DNA of 25,560 bases from Chara braunii (Eukaryota > Streptophyta > Charophyceae > Charales > Characeae): contig BFEA01000797.1 of assembly GCA_003427395.1 (NCBI GenBank), positions 149,847 to 175,406 of the forward strand, in the 5' to 3' direction. The position numbers were made by a program, and so were the translations under genes. Every line of letters starts with the position of its first letter. Position 1 is the stretch's first letter. Under the pieces are notes generated by a model that was not told where the DNA came from, ran no database searches, and worked only from the letters and a program-made list of their open reading frames with translations. Shown piece by piece: positions 8,990 to 19,890 of the stretch.

Positions 8990-11600
8990 ATACCCTCGGT
9001 CGGCCATCCATTTTCCCACATTCTTTCTCTTGGTTCCATTCAAGCTGACCTCTATCCTCCTTCCTTCCGATCATCTCTCACTCGTTTGAACTTAGATAGG
9101 AGGGGGAATAAACTTAGAAGTATGCCCGTCTAACAATCCAAAATCATCCAATCTTTACAGAGGGGGAACCCTCAGACAATCTCACATACGGGTCGGTCAT
9201 CTCCTCACCGGCCATCCCAATATGGTCTCTCCGCTGGTACTATCGGTAGGGTTTTATCCCATACCTCAAGCGCAGCTCAACCGTCGCGAGCGCGGTACCC
9301 AAGCTCCGGCAAGGCGTTAGCCCTTTCCTTGTGTCCATAATACCCCATCCCGTCTTGCCGCTCTTGCACATCTATACCAACACCGAGGGTTACCTTGTGT
9401 GCCTAAATACGGGGACAAAAGTTAAGGTCATTGCATTCACTTCAATCGGTCCGACAAGAATCAGGTTTTCCCAAACCATGCTACGAGAAGCTACTAATCG
9501 TCTCCGAGGCTTCGTCTTTATCCGCATGCAGTGGTACTCCCCCCGCCAGCCAACAGGCTAAGCCCCGCCTGAGGAGACGTTTCGCACCCCGCCTGACAGA
9601 TCATCGAGCAAAGTTCGTCACCGCTCGAACGAGAATGCTACTAATCAACTGGCGTGACAAACTCTCGTCCGACAGCTCGGTGGCTTGACCTCCACACACG
9701 AACACACGGCAGCCTACAAAAAGAGAGCGACGTTTCGCAACCCGCACTGGCCGGTGCAGACCCATCATTTTCTTCCGAAAGACAGGACGCTCAAATCCCA
9801 TCATGCAAAAACAAGTCCCAAGTGGGACACATAGAAAACAAGTGTCTTTCCCTTGGTGCTCCCAGCGCTTCCTACCCATAACTCACATTTTTCTCTCAGG
9901 ACAATGAGTGTCACTCCCCCTATTTTCATACATGGTAGTTGGTTCCTTCTCGTGAGAGTCTTCAAAGGTGAGCTAGTTTTCCTCAAAGTCTAGCAACTCT
10001 CTTCATTCCCTTTCTCTTTACTTGTCTGTCCTCTCATAGGGTGGGATTGTTCCTTCTTGATGACCCATTGTGTTCATGTTTGTTCCTTCAAGCATTTCAA
10101 AAAAAAAGTGCAAAGTGCATGAGCCCACTGGGCTCAAAGAAGAAGATAGAAGGGCACACGTTCAGTCGGATCACTCCGCCGTGGGATTTTCATTGGAACC
10201 CGGCCTAAGCCAAGCACCAACCGTCTGCCAGGTAACCGGAACCCTTCTTTCATATGAAGAGGAAGGGTCGACCTGCGACTTGCCTTAGGCTTCCCCAGAC
10301 TGGCGAACACCAGCACCGGACGAAGGAGGGCTAGAGCCATTCCATAAGGGAACGACTGATGAAGTCCATAGTAAGCATGTTATACCTCCAGGCCTGGCCA
10401 TGCCATGCACCCAGCCACTCTCAAATCTGATTTTTCACAAGGGAACGAGCAAACACAAGTCAATTTTCCTGATCTTGGGTTGTGTACACGTCAATGCGTC
10501 GGGCGCCACCGTAAAAATCGCAAGGGTCAATTTAACCCTATACCCAACACCTCCACCATTTTTGTAGGGCCGAACCCCGGTAGACTTTCGAGCCTTAGTC
10601 GACCCTACTGCGGGTCCTAGTTGGTTTGGCCCACCCACGCTCATGCTCAGGGCGCGGGCCGTTTGTCCCAGGATCACCCCCACCTAGTGCTTTGAGATGG
10701 ATGGGGGTGGGTCATCGTGCGAGAGGGCTTTGACATTGGGGATGTAGCTCAGCCCTCACGCCGGGTGGTAGTCTCGCTGGTGATTCTGTAGCACTGATTT
10801 TCTTCGATTCTTTGATGTGTTCTCAAGCAACTGCTCCTTCCAATACGCAGGCAGTCCAGGGGTTCTTTGAAAGTTTTTCTTTTTTTGTGCGCACGCTAAG
10901 TGTCATCCTTAGGCCGCACACCATTTCCCTAATCCTTGTGTTCCTACGGCGTCATCGGGGTGCTACGAAACCGTCCTCCCCCTCGCCTCTATGCACCCCT
11001 CGGGTCTCATGGTTCACATTCAACTTATTGAAGCACCCCTTAGTCTTTTCGGGGCCTTTACATGCATGCACACATAACGTCACATTCCCGTTGGCAAGAT
11101 CGTACTCCATTTCTCAAACGCAAAGGGCATTTCCATGAGTTCGCTTTATGTTAAGGTCCCGTAGCCCTTTGCCCCTCTTCCCTTTTCATTTTGATGCCCT
11201 GTTCCTCCCGGCCCTATCCCGCTCGAGGCATCCTCAACCTCCACTTACCTGCACAGTCCCACATAAAGCAAAAATTCATGCAATCCCCCGTTGGGGGTCA
11301 ACACATAGCCCTTCTCACATGCCTATCCTTTTCATGCTCTTTGTTGTGCTTTATTACCTTTCCTTGCTCAATCAGCTCAGCCTCTTCTCATAGTCATGCA
11401 GTCGGGGAAATGATTGAGTCAAACTGACCTTGCTTTCACTCATACTCTCTTTCGGATTCCGCCTCTTTTTTCGACTTTTCTCAACCGTCCTTTCCTTTGC
11501 CTTCTTGGTGGCACAAGGGACCGGCTACCCTCCCCTTGCCCTCTTTCTCCACCAAGTGAGCTCTGATCTCTTCTTACCATTCACACCCTGACAATATACC
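8990..11600. other. Gene-free stretch, unassigned
   Basis: I see no convincing coding frame on either strand; the open frames are short, overlapping and compositionally poor. Small items seen: a 13-base block with a one-base difference, GACGTTTCGCAnCCCGC, near 9576 and 9729; a purine-rich run GGAGGGGGAATAAAC near 9100; and a tRNA-like 15-mer at 10738-10752, noted separately. From about 10810 to 11560 the plus strand is C/T-rich. It may hold the far end of a retroelement, but no terminal repeat was found. Confidence 0.4.
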
Positions 11601-11607
11601 AAGTGAG

Positions 11608-11610
<3 letters not shown>

Positions 11611-11662
<52 letters not shown>

Positions 11663-11674
11663 NGAGAGAGAGAA
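11611..11674. repeat. (AG)n dinucleotide microsatellite
   Basis: About 32 uninterrupted AG units, with a single N at 11663 that falls in phase. It is followed by an A-rich run (AAGAAAAAAAAG). It lies about 100 bp before the first recognisable satellite monomer. Confidence 0.97.
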
Positions 11675-11774
11675 GAAAAAAAAGAATAATTTTTAATCCT
11701 AATCAAATCAGTTCCCCGTAGTAGCAGCCAAATGTCGGTCACCCATCCCATAGTGCAAGATCGAACAAGTATGA

Positions 11775-13440
11775 CTTCGAACACTTCATCACACATGAGC
11801 TTGACAATGAGAAGTTAGACTAGTGAAAAGCACATACACATAAAGGAAAGATCAACTAAGTAGAAACCGGAACATCACCACACACATGAGCATGACAATG
11901 AAAAACTAGAACTAGTGGAAAGCACATGCACCTGGAGGAAGGATCAACTAAGTAGGGACCGGAACATCATAACACATATGATCATGACAATGAGAAGCTA
12001 GAACTAGTGAAAGCGCATGCACATAGAAGAAAGATCAACTAAGTAGAAATCGGAGCATTACAACATTCATGAGTATGACAATGGGAAGCTAAACTAGTGG
12101 AAAGCACATGCACATACAGAAGAGATCACCTAAGCAAGATCCGGAACATCACATCATACATGAACATGACAATGAGAAGCTAGAGCTGCTGGAGAGCACA
12201 TTCACATAGAGGAGAAATCATCTAAGTAAGAACCGGAACATCACATCAAGCATGAACTTGACAACGAGAAGCTAGACTAGTGGAAAGCACATGCATATAA
12301 AGGAGAGATCAACGAGGCAAGATCCGAAACATCACATCACACATGAACATGACAACGAGAAGCTAGAATTAGTGGAAAGTACATGCACATAGAGAAGAGA
12401 TCAACTAAGTTAGATCCGAAACATCCCATCACACATAAACATGACAATGAGAAGCTAGAACTAGTGGAAAGAACATGCACATAGAGAAGAGATCAACTAA
12501 GTAAGATCCAAAACATCACATCAAGCATGAACTTGACAGTTGAGAAGCTCGACTAGTGGAAAACACATGCACATAGACAAAAAATCAACTAAGTAAGATC
12601 CAGAACATCACATCACACATGAACATGACAATGAGAAGCTAGACTAGTGGAAAACACATGTACATAGAGAAGAGATCAACTAAATAAGATCCAGAATATC
12701 ACATCACACACGAAGATGACAATGATAAGCTAGAACTAGTGGAAAGTACATGCACATAGAGAACAGATCAGCTAAGTAAGATCCGGAACATCACATCACA
12801 CATGAACATGACAATGAGAAACTTAGAACTAGTGGAAAGCACATGCACATAGAGAAGAGATCAACTAAGTAAGATCCGGAACATCACATCACACATGAAC
12901 ATGACAATGAGAAGCTAGAACAAGAGGAAAGCAAATGCTTATAGTGAAGAGATCAACTAAGTAAGATCCGGAACATCACATCAAGCATGAACTTGACAAT
13001 GAGAAGCTACACTAGTGTAAAACACATGCACATAGAGAAGAGATCAACTAAGTAAGATTCAGAACACCACATCACACATGAACATGATAATCAGAAGCTA
13101 GAACTAGTGGAACGCACATGCACATGCACATGGAGAAGAGATCAACTAAGTAAGATCCGGAACATCACATCACAAGTGAACATGACAATGAGAAGCTAGA
13201 ACTAGTGGCAAGCACAGACACATTAGAGAAGAGATCAACTAAGTAAAATCCGGAACATCACATCACACATGAACATGACAATGAAAAACTAGAACTAGTG
13301 GAAAACACATGCACATAGAGAAGAGATCAACTAAGTAAAATCCGGAACATCACATCAAATATGAACATGACAATGAGAAACTAGATTAATGAAAAGCACA
13401 TGCACATAGAGAAGAGATCGACTAAGCAAGATCCGGACCA
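11775..13440. repeat. Satellite subfamily A, about 92-bp monomers, about 18 copies
   Basis: Tandem monomers of 91-93 bp with landmarks GATCCGGAACATCACATCAC, ATGAACATGACAATGAGAAG, CTAGAACTAGTGGAAAGCAC and AGAGAAGAGATCAACTAAGT. Copies near 12590-13400 are the most alike; copies at the left edge (11775-12100) are the most diverged, the usual picture at the margin of an array. No open frame persists across monomers, so it is non-coding. Confidence 0.95.
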
Positions 13441-14300
13441 TCACCTATTATCATGTGAGTGATAGCAAGAGTCTAAGTAGGCAACATCACCAAGGTTGAA
13501 CCAAAGGTTATCCATGAAAGAAGCAGTGCACTCCCTACTGGTGTGTGACTGAAAGGCATGAACTTGAGCAGCCCAAATCACCAAGATTGCATCAAAGATC
13601 ATCCATGAAAGTAGCGGTGCACTACCTACTAGTGTGTGAGTGAAAAACATGAGTGTGAGTAGCCCAAATCACCAAGATTGCATCAAAGATCATCCATGAA
13701 AACAGCGGTGCACTACATACTAGTTTATGAGTGAAAAACATGAGTGTGAGTAACCCAAATCACCAAGATTGCATCCAAGATCATCCATGAAAGTAGCGGT
13801 GCACTACATACTAGTATATGAGTGAAAAACATGAGTGTGAGAAGCCCAAATCACCAAGATTGCATCAAAGATCATCCATGAAAGTAGCGGTGCACTACCT
13901 ACTAGTTTGTGAATGAAAATAATGAGTGTGAGTAGCCCAAATCACCCAGATTGCATCAAAGATCATCCATGAAAGTAGCGATGCACTACCTACTGGTGTG
14001 TGAGTGAAAAACATGAGTGTGAGTTACCCAAATCACCAAGATTGCATCAAAGATCATCCATGAAAGCAGTGGTGCACTACCTACTAGTGCGTGAGTGAAA
14101 AGCATGATTGTGAGTAGCCCAAATCACCAAGATTGCATCGAAGATCATCCATGAAAGTAGCGGTGCACTACCTACTAGTGTATGAGTGAAAAACATGAGT
14201 GTGAGTAGCCCAAATCACCAAGATTGCATCAAAGATCATCCATGAGCGTAGCGGTGCACTACCTACTAGTGTATGAGTAAAACACAAGAGTATGAGTAAC
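13441..14300. repeat. Satellite subfamily B, 91-bp monomers, about 9-10 copies
   Basis: Monomers carry CCAAATCACCAAGATTGCAT, GATCATCCATGAAAGTAGCG, GTGCACTACCTACTAGTGTG and GAGTGAAAAACATGAGTGTG. The period is 91 bp. The junction with subfamily A at about 13440 is abrupt. The block GATCATCCAT and the CTACTAGTGTGTGA stretch are shared with subfamily C, so B and C are clearly one family. Confidence 0.95.
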
Positions 14301-15920
14301 TCATATCACAAGTAATCAACAAGAGATCATCCATAGAAGAATCGGAATACTACCTACTAGTGTGTGAATGAAAAAAAAGAGTTTGAGTAAACCAAATCAC
14401 AAGTAACCAACATGAGGTCATCCATAGAAGAATCGGAACATTACCTACTAGTGTGTGAATGATAGACAAGAGTTTGAGTAGCCCAAATCACAAGTAACCA
14501 GCATGAGATCATCCATAGAAGAATCGGAACACTACCTACTAGTTTATGAATGAAAAACAAGAGTTTGAGTACCCCAAATCACAAGTAAGAGAAGAATCGG
14601 AACACTACATACTAGTGTGTGAATGAAAAACAAGTGTTTGAGTAGCCCAAATCACAAGTAACCAACATGATATCATCCATAGAAGAATCGGAACACTACC
14701 TACTGGTGTGTGAACGAAAACCAAGAGTTGCACTAGGCTGTCTCATAAGATTTGAGCAAGAGATCATCCATGGAAAAATCGGAGGATCTCCTACTAGCGT
14801 GTGAGTAAAGAACAAGAGTTTGAGTAGCCCAAATCACAAGTAATCAACAAGAGATCATCCATAGAAGAGTCGGAACACTACGCGCTAGTGTGTGAATGAA
14901 AAACAAAAGTTTGAGTAGCCAAAATCACAAGTAACTAACATGAGCTCATCCATAGAAGAATCGGAGCACTACCTACTAGTGTATGAATGAAAAAGAAGAG
15001 TTGCATTAGGCTATCTCACAAGATTTTAGCAAGATATCATCCATAGAAAAACCGGAGGATCTCCTACTAGCATGTGAGTAAAGAACAAGAGTTTGAGTTG
15101 CCCAAATCACAAGTAATCAACAAGAGATCATCCATAGAAGAATCGAAACACTACGTACGAGTGTGTGAATGAAAAACAAGAGTTTGAGTAACCCAAATCA
15201 CAAGTAACCAATATGAGATCATCCATAGAAGAATCGGAACACTACCTACTAGTGTGTGAATGAAAAACAAGAGTTGCAGTAGGTTATCTCACAAGATTTG
15301 AGCAAGAGATCATCAATGAAAAAATCGGAGGATCTCCTACTAGCATGTGAGTAAAGAACAAGAGTTTGAGTAGCCTAAATCATAAGTAATCGACAAGAGA
15401 TCATCCATAGAAGAATCGGAAGACGACCTACTAGTGAGTGAATGAAAAACAAGAGTTTGAGTAACCCAAATCACAAGTGATCAACAAAAGATCATCCATA
15501 GAAGAAACAGAACACTACCTACTAGTGTGTGAATGAAAAACAAGAGTTTGAGTAGCCCAAATCACAAGTAACCAACATGAGATAATCCATAGAATAATCA
15601 AAACACTACCTACTAGTGTGTGAATTAAAAACAAGAATTGCACTAGGCTATCTCACAAGATTTGAGCAAGAGATCATCTATGGAAAAATTGGAGGATCTC
15701 CTACTAGCCTGTGAGTAAAGAACAAGAGTTTGAGTAGCCCAAATCATAAGCAATCAACAAGAGATCATCCATAGAAGAATCGGAACACTACCTACTAGTA
15801 TGTGAATGAAAAACAAGAGTTTGAGTAGCCCAAATCACGAGTAACCAACATGAGATCATCCATAGAAGAATCGGGGCACTACCTACTAGTGTGTGAGTGA
15901 AAAACAAGAGTTTGAGTATG
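14300..15920. repeat. Satellite subfamily C, 91-bp monomers with higher-order pattern
   Basis: The typical monomer has GATCATCCATAGAAGAATCG, GAACACTACCTACTAGTGTG, AATGAAAAACAAGAGTTTGA and CCCAAATCACAAGTAACCAA. A variant pair (first half ending in AGGCTATCTCACAAGATTTG, second half reading AAAAATCGGAGGATCTCCTA) recurs with the variant monomer starting near 14762, 15033, 15308 and 15672. Spacings are about 271, 275 and 364 bp, that is three, three and four monomers. One monomer near 14580 carries an internal deletion. The array ends at the purine tract. Confidence 0.93.
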
Positions 15921-15926
15921 CCAATA

Positions 15927-16157
15927 AGAAGAGGAAGATGAAGAAGAAGAAGGAGAAGAAGAAGAAGATGAGGAATAAGGAGAAGGAGAGGAGGAAGAAG
16001 AAGAAGAAGGATAAGGAGAAGAAGAAGAAAAAGGATAAGGAGAAGAAGAAGAAGAAAAAGAAGGAAAAAAAAAAAAAAAAAAAAAAAAAGAGGAAGAAGA
16101 AGAAGCGGAAAAAAAGGAAGAAGAGGAAGAAGATGAAGAAAAAAATGAAGAAGAAGG
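15927..16157. repeat. Purine-only (AAG/GGA)n tract with A25 run
   Basis: About 230 bases are almost entirely A and G on the plus strand, with only a few T interruptions. It is built from AAG, GAAG and AGGA units and includes 25 consecutive A at 16065-16089. It directly abuts the last satellite monomer. Any translation (Lys/Glu on plus, Phe/Leu on minus) is an artefact of composition. Confidence 0.95.
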
Positions 16158-16159
16158 TG

Positions 16160-17150
16160 CATCCTCTTCCTTCCACTCACCTTGTTAATGTCTTGGAGAT
16201 GGAGCCTCAATCTTGATGAGGCTTTCCTCCTCCTTGCACAACTCCTCCTTGGCTATGGCTCCCTCCTTCTTCAAACCTCTGTCCTTCCTTTCTCACCTCT
16301 TCCCAAATTGCCTCAAGCTCCCATCATCATGAGTATGGAGTCCTCCCCTGTAGGAGGGCTAATGTGGCTCCCTCTAGCCTCTCTCTCTTCCTCACACCCA
16401 AGGGGCTATGGCGGATCACCTCCCCTAGTGTCAACCTCACTACCTCTAGTCTCAAGAGCTCCTCTCCCTTACTCATGGTCTCCACCAAACTCCCAAATTA
16501 GCATGGGCTCTCCTCTCCTCTCTCCAAGTGAAAGAGTGTTCTCATGAGCTCACTTGGGCAGCATGGGCACTCCTTATGCAATTGTGAAAGTGGCGGACTG
16601 AATTCCCAGGTTATGTAGGCTGAAACAAGCAGTTCGGCCAGCCCATGAGCCTCCCCATGAGCCTTGAGGTGAACCGAGGTAACCCCAAGGCAAAATTTCA
16701 CTACTTGGCCTCTTTGGAGGTACCTAGGCCTCCTTTTGGCAAAGTACATGCGGTCTGAGTGGCTGGTACCAACTCGGATTGCCTCTTGGCCTACTTCGGC
16801 CTCCTTTCTACCTCACAAATGTTGCCTCCTTGGGTTCTAATGCCCAAGGGGCAATTTTACTTGAAAGGAAAAAACCTTGTGGACCTTTTTCTCGATTTTT
16901 TCAGTTTGTACCTTATTTTTTGGAAGACCGAGATATTTTTCCATGCAGCGGCACATTTTCAGCCTTGGATCTGGCTGAGATCAAGGCCGGCAATAATCCG
17001 TGTCACCCCCTAGTAGCCCTTGCTTCAATTTTGAGCCCCTAAGTCCACTTTTTTAATTTTTGTTGCATCTGCCTCTTTTTTTTGGCAAAATCCACAGTTT
17101 CGTCATTTTTCCTCTTTTGTTTCTTTCCATTTTGGGCTGCCACCTCATTC
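16160..17150. other. Unassigned unique-looking stretch, C/T-rich
   Basis: No frame on either strand looks like protein; the longest plus-strand frame is a Leu/Ser/Pro composition artefact. I saw no terminal repeats and no similarity to other parts of the window. From about 16850 it becomes T-rich and grades into the palindrome-rich region. Confidence 0.4.
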
Positions 17151-17155
17151 CGGAG

Positions 17156-17191
17156 CTAGCCGTTTTGAGCTGGCCCACAAAAAACGGCTAG
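17156..17191. repeat. 11-bp perfect inverted repeat
   Basis: CTAGCCGTTTT (17156-17166) pairs perfectly with AAAACGGCTAG (17181-17191) across a 14-nt loop. It is followed at once by a smaller hairpin, TGAGAT-TTG-ATCTCA (17205-17219). Confidence 0.9.
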
Positions 17192-17698
17192 TTCCTCTCC
17201 ACCATGAGATTTGATCTCAGATCCATAGTAAAAAAAAAAAACGGTTATTTCCTTTTTGCATTTTCTCTTATTTTCTGCTTTTTCATTCAGATTTTATTGG
17301 GACATATCTCTACAATCCGGATTGCCCCCTCTATCTAGGAGGGATGAGGTCACAGTTGGGACTTGCCAGTCCTTACAGTCTAGATCCCAATAGGCCGGCA
17401 CACTCTCCTCCACTTTTTTCACCCTTTTTGTCTCATCCTCCCTCATTTCTCTCTCATTTTTCTTTTCTTTTTCTTTTATTTCTGTTGTGACAAGTGTCAA
17501 ACTGTTGTCCACCCTCTTTCTAGGCCCTAAGACCTCATTCAATGCCAGGTTCATGGCTGTTACTTGGTCGTTACATCTCGGATTCCTACAATGCCACCCC
17601 CATGCTCCTAGAGGGTTCCGTTTTGCTTTCATTTGTCATATTGTGAGCCCCATTTGCTCCTATTTTTTAAGGACAGCCTTTTTATCATGTTGCCTAGC

Positions 17699-17720
17699 TA
17701 GTCTGAGATATCTCGGACTA
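17699..17720. repeat. 22-nt near-perfect palindrome
   Basis: The core AGTCTGAGATATCTCGGACT is self-complementary with a single T:G pair. Its right arm shares the ATCTCGGACT string with the hairpin at 18957-18980. Confidence 0.85.
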
Positions 17721-17812
17721 CTTGGCAGCCCTCCCAACACCATTATTTTGCTTTCTTTTCTACCATGACTCTCCCACTTGCCCCCGCTTGCACTAGTGGT
17801 GCTGATATTTTT

Positions 17813-17841
17813 CACCGTCTAGATCCTTGATCTCGACGGTG
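17813..17841. repeat. Inverted repeat CACCGTC/GACGGTG with inner AGATC/GATCT
   Basis: Outer arms at 17813-17819 and 17835-17841 and inner arms at 17821-17825 and 17829-17833 form a stem of 12 pairs with one mismatch and a CTT loop. Confidence 0.9.
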
Positions 17842-18100
17842 CCGTTTGCTTGGACAATTATTCCTTGTGTTTGCTCATGGTTCCCTTGGGACATCCTAAG
17901 TCCCCGCCATTTTCCTCCATACTAATTCTATTTTCTTGTCCCGCCGGCGGTCCTGCTGACGCGCGTCCCGTTTTCCGTCTTTTATTATTTGGGCTCACTT
18001 GGTCCCCGACAACATTTCGGATGGTGTCCCATTTTTATTTTTGGGGCCCCCTTACCCTTAGTGGTCCCATCATCTCTACATATGTGCTGATTTTTCTGAG

Positions 18101-18121
18101 CCGTGAGATCTCATCTCACGG
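18101..18121. repeat. 9-bp perfect hairpin CCGTGAGAT/ATCTCACGG
   Basis: The arms at 18101-18109 and 18113-18121 are perfect complements around a CTC loop. The GAGAT/ATCTC theme recurs in the neighbouring palindromes. Confidence 0.9.
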
Positions 18122-18220
18122 TTGCCGTTTACCGTCTCCACTTACCTCATGCTGAAGTCACTCTTTTCTAGCCTTCCGAGTTTGTCGTGGCTCATTTTTC
18201 CTTACCCCAGGCACCCCCAT

Positions 18221-18543
18221 GCAGTCCGTTATTTCTCGGACTGCAGTCATGGCCATCTTTCTAGTCCCACAGCCCCACAACTTGCCCCATGCTAAAAGAG
18301 AATGAAGCGTTAAATTTCTAAGTGCATCCGGACTCAATATTGACTCCGGATGCACCTCGAACATGTGTTTTCCCTCTCCTATGCAGTCCGTTGCAACTCG
18401 GACTGCAATAGGGGTCAATTTCCTAGCCCCAATGCCCCACAACTAGCCCCTAGTAAAAAAAAAAAAAAACGGTCAATTCCCAAGTGCATCTAGACTTGAT
18501 TTTGACTACGGATGCACCTAAAACATGTGTTTCTCCTCATGCA
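18221..18543. repeat. Two tandem units of about 160 bp, each carrying two hairpins
   Basis: Unit 1 (about 18221-18382) has GCAGTCCG/CGGACTGC (18221-18244), then a 34-nt near-perfect palindrome with GTGCATCCGGA (18322-18332), inner TCAATATTGA and TCCGGATGCAC (18345-18355). Unit 2 (about 18383-18543) has the same hairpin at 18383-18406 with a different loop, then a decayed second palindrome (GTGCATC 18484-18490, GATGCAC 18511-18517). Flanking text such as CCCCACAACT and ACATGTGTTT also repeats. The start of a third unit may be at 18544. Confidence 0.85.
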
Positions 18544-18956
18544 TGTAATCCATTTTATTTCGGTTGCATGAGGCCTTAATTTTCTTGGATTTTCTCTGCA
18601 AAAATCAAAGAAAATCAAAATCCTTTGTAACCGCCATATTCCAGAATAAATTCGGTCACGAATGAATCTCCCCAAGTGGTCGTTTTTTACCGTTCAGACA
18701 TTTTTTACTTTTTTTTTTCTTTTCTTTTATTTTCCTCCTTTCTTGGACAGTAGGGACCTGTCAGTCCCTACTTGTGGGAAGTTGTGGCAGTCCCTACTGA
18801 CAGCCAACTCACTCACTCCCTCTCACTCTTTTTGTTTTATTCTCCCACATTTTCTATTATTTTCTCTTTTTTTTCTAGCATGCGAAGTGTCAAGTGACCG
18901 TTAAGGCCCTTTTCTAGCCTCTTCCTCTTAGTTTTGGCCCTTTCCATGCCCAAGGT

Positions 18957-18980
18957 GCAGTCCGTTATATCTCGGACTGC
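18957..18980. repeat. Third GCAGTCCG/CGGACTGC hairpin
   Basis: The arms at 18957-18964 and 18973-18980 are identical to those at 18221 and 18383, with an 8-nt loop TTATATCT. Another nearby hairpin, GTAGGGAC/GTCCCTAC, lies at 18750-18771. Confidence 0.9.
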
Positions 18981-19019
18981 AATGTTGACCTTCTCATGCC
19001 CATAGGAGTCTCCCGCCAA

Positions 19020-19890
19020 ACGTGGATAAGCGGAAACAAACGGACAGATACAGAGAGAAACTGACAGAAATAGATCAGACAGACAAGCAAAAACAAAAAC
19101 GAAAAGAATTGACAGTTACACGGTCTGACATAGTCAGATACACAGACAGAAAATAAAGTCAAACACTCCGACAAACGAAACAGACAAGTAGACACGCCCA
19201 ACAAAAAGAGAGAGAGAGAGAAGGATGATGATGATGATGATGTGAGGGCACATACCTGGTATCGGCGATGGNCTGCATTGNTCGACGTNNTCAAGTACTT
19301 CNTCGNCTGCTGACGTCGACAGTTNCATTGTCAATNAGAAGGCANATGTTAGTTGTGTAGGGAGTAGGTTGGGCACCGAGTGCCAAGTACGGAGAAGAGC
19401 CTAGAATACATGTNATGGTAGCGGCGAGNGNANAACTCTCATTAACCTTNAGTTTTCAGTGTNACGATTCTCTANTGNTGTTATATTGGTGCATTGCTGC
19501 CTTCTGGACACTGTGGTACGATCTGGCTTTCAATGTGAACATGTAGTCTGAATATTATCATCCCGCTATTGCTCATTTTTTTTTGATGTAAAGAGAGAGA
19601 GAGAGCGAGGGGGAGAATGAGAGAAGAGAAAAGAGAGAAGAGACAGACCATCACACAGACAGACAACGGCAGACCGCCGAGATCCAGACACCTCACTAGA
19701 CCACTCGATCGATAGAAGTGACGGGCGGTGTGAACAGAAAAGCAGGACTGCTGCGTCAGACAGTTTCGTCGGGCTTTCACCAATGCATCTGTGGGGGGGC
19801 ATCTGTATGACTGTGTGTGTGTGTTGCCATAGTTCGCTATACAGTCAGGGAAAGCATGACTCTGCCATGTCGATGCGCCATTGTACTGCA
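19020..19890. repeat. Low-complexity CAGA-rich DNA with AG and ATG microsatellites, several Ns
   Basis: Degenerate GACAGA/CAGACA strings dominate 19035-19150 and recur at 19640-19670. A short (AG)n at about 19208-19221 is followed by (ATG)n at about 19226-19241. Another AG run lies near 19590-19606. Ns cluster at 19272-19476, so the local sequence is unreliable. No gene is supported. Confidence 0.8.

Noticed and set aside
4918-10800. 5' LTR of the gypsy element
   Set aside because: I looked for TG...CA ends, a primer-binding site and a repeated block and found none that I could defend.
11775-15920. CRISPR array
   Set aside because: The repeats are 91-92 bp and contiguous with no unique spacers, in a eukaryotic context.
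15893-16216. Lys-rich open frame, and Phe/Leu-rich frames on the opposite strand
   Set aside because: They are translations of the purine-only tract; composition alone keeps them open.
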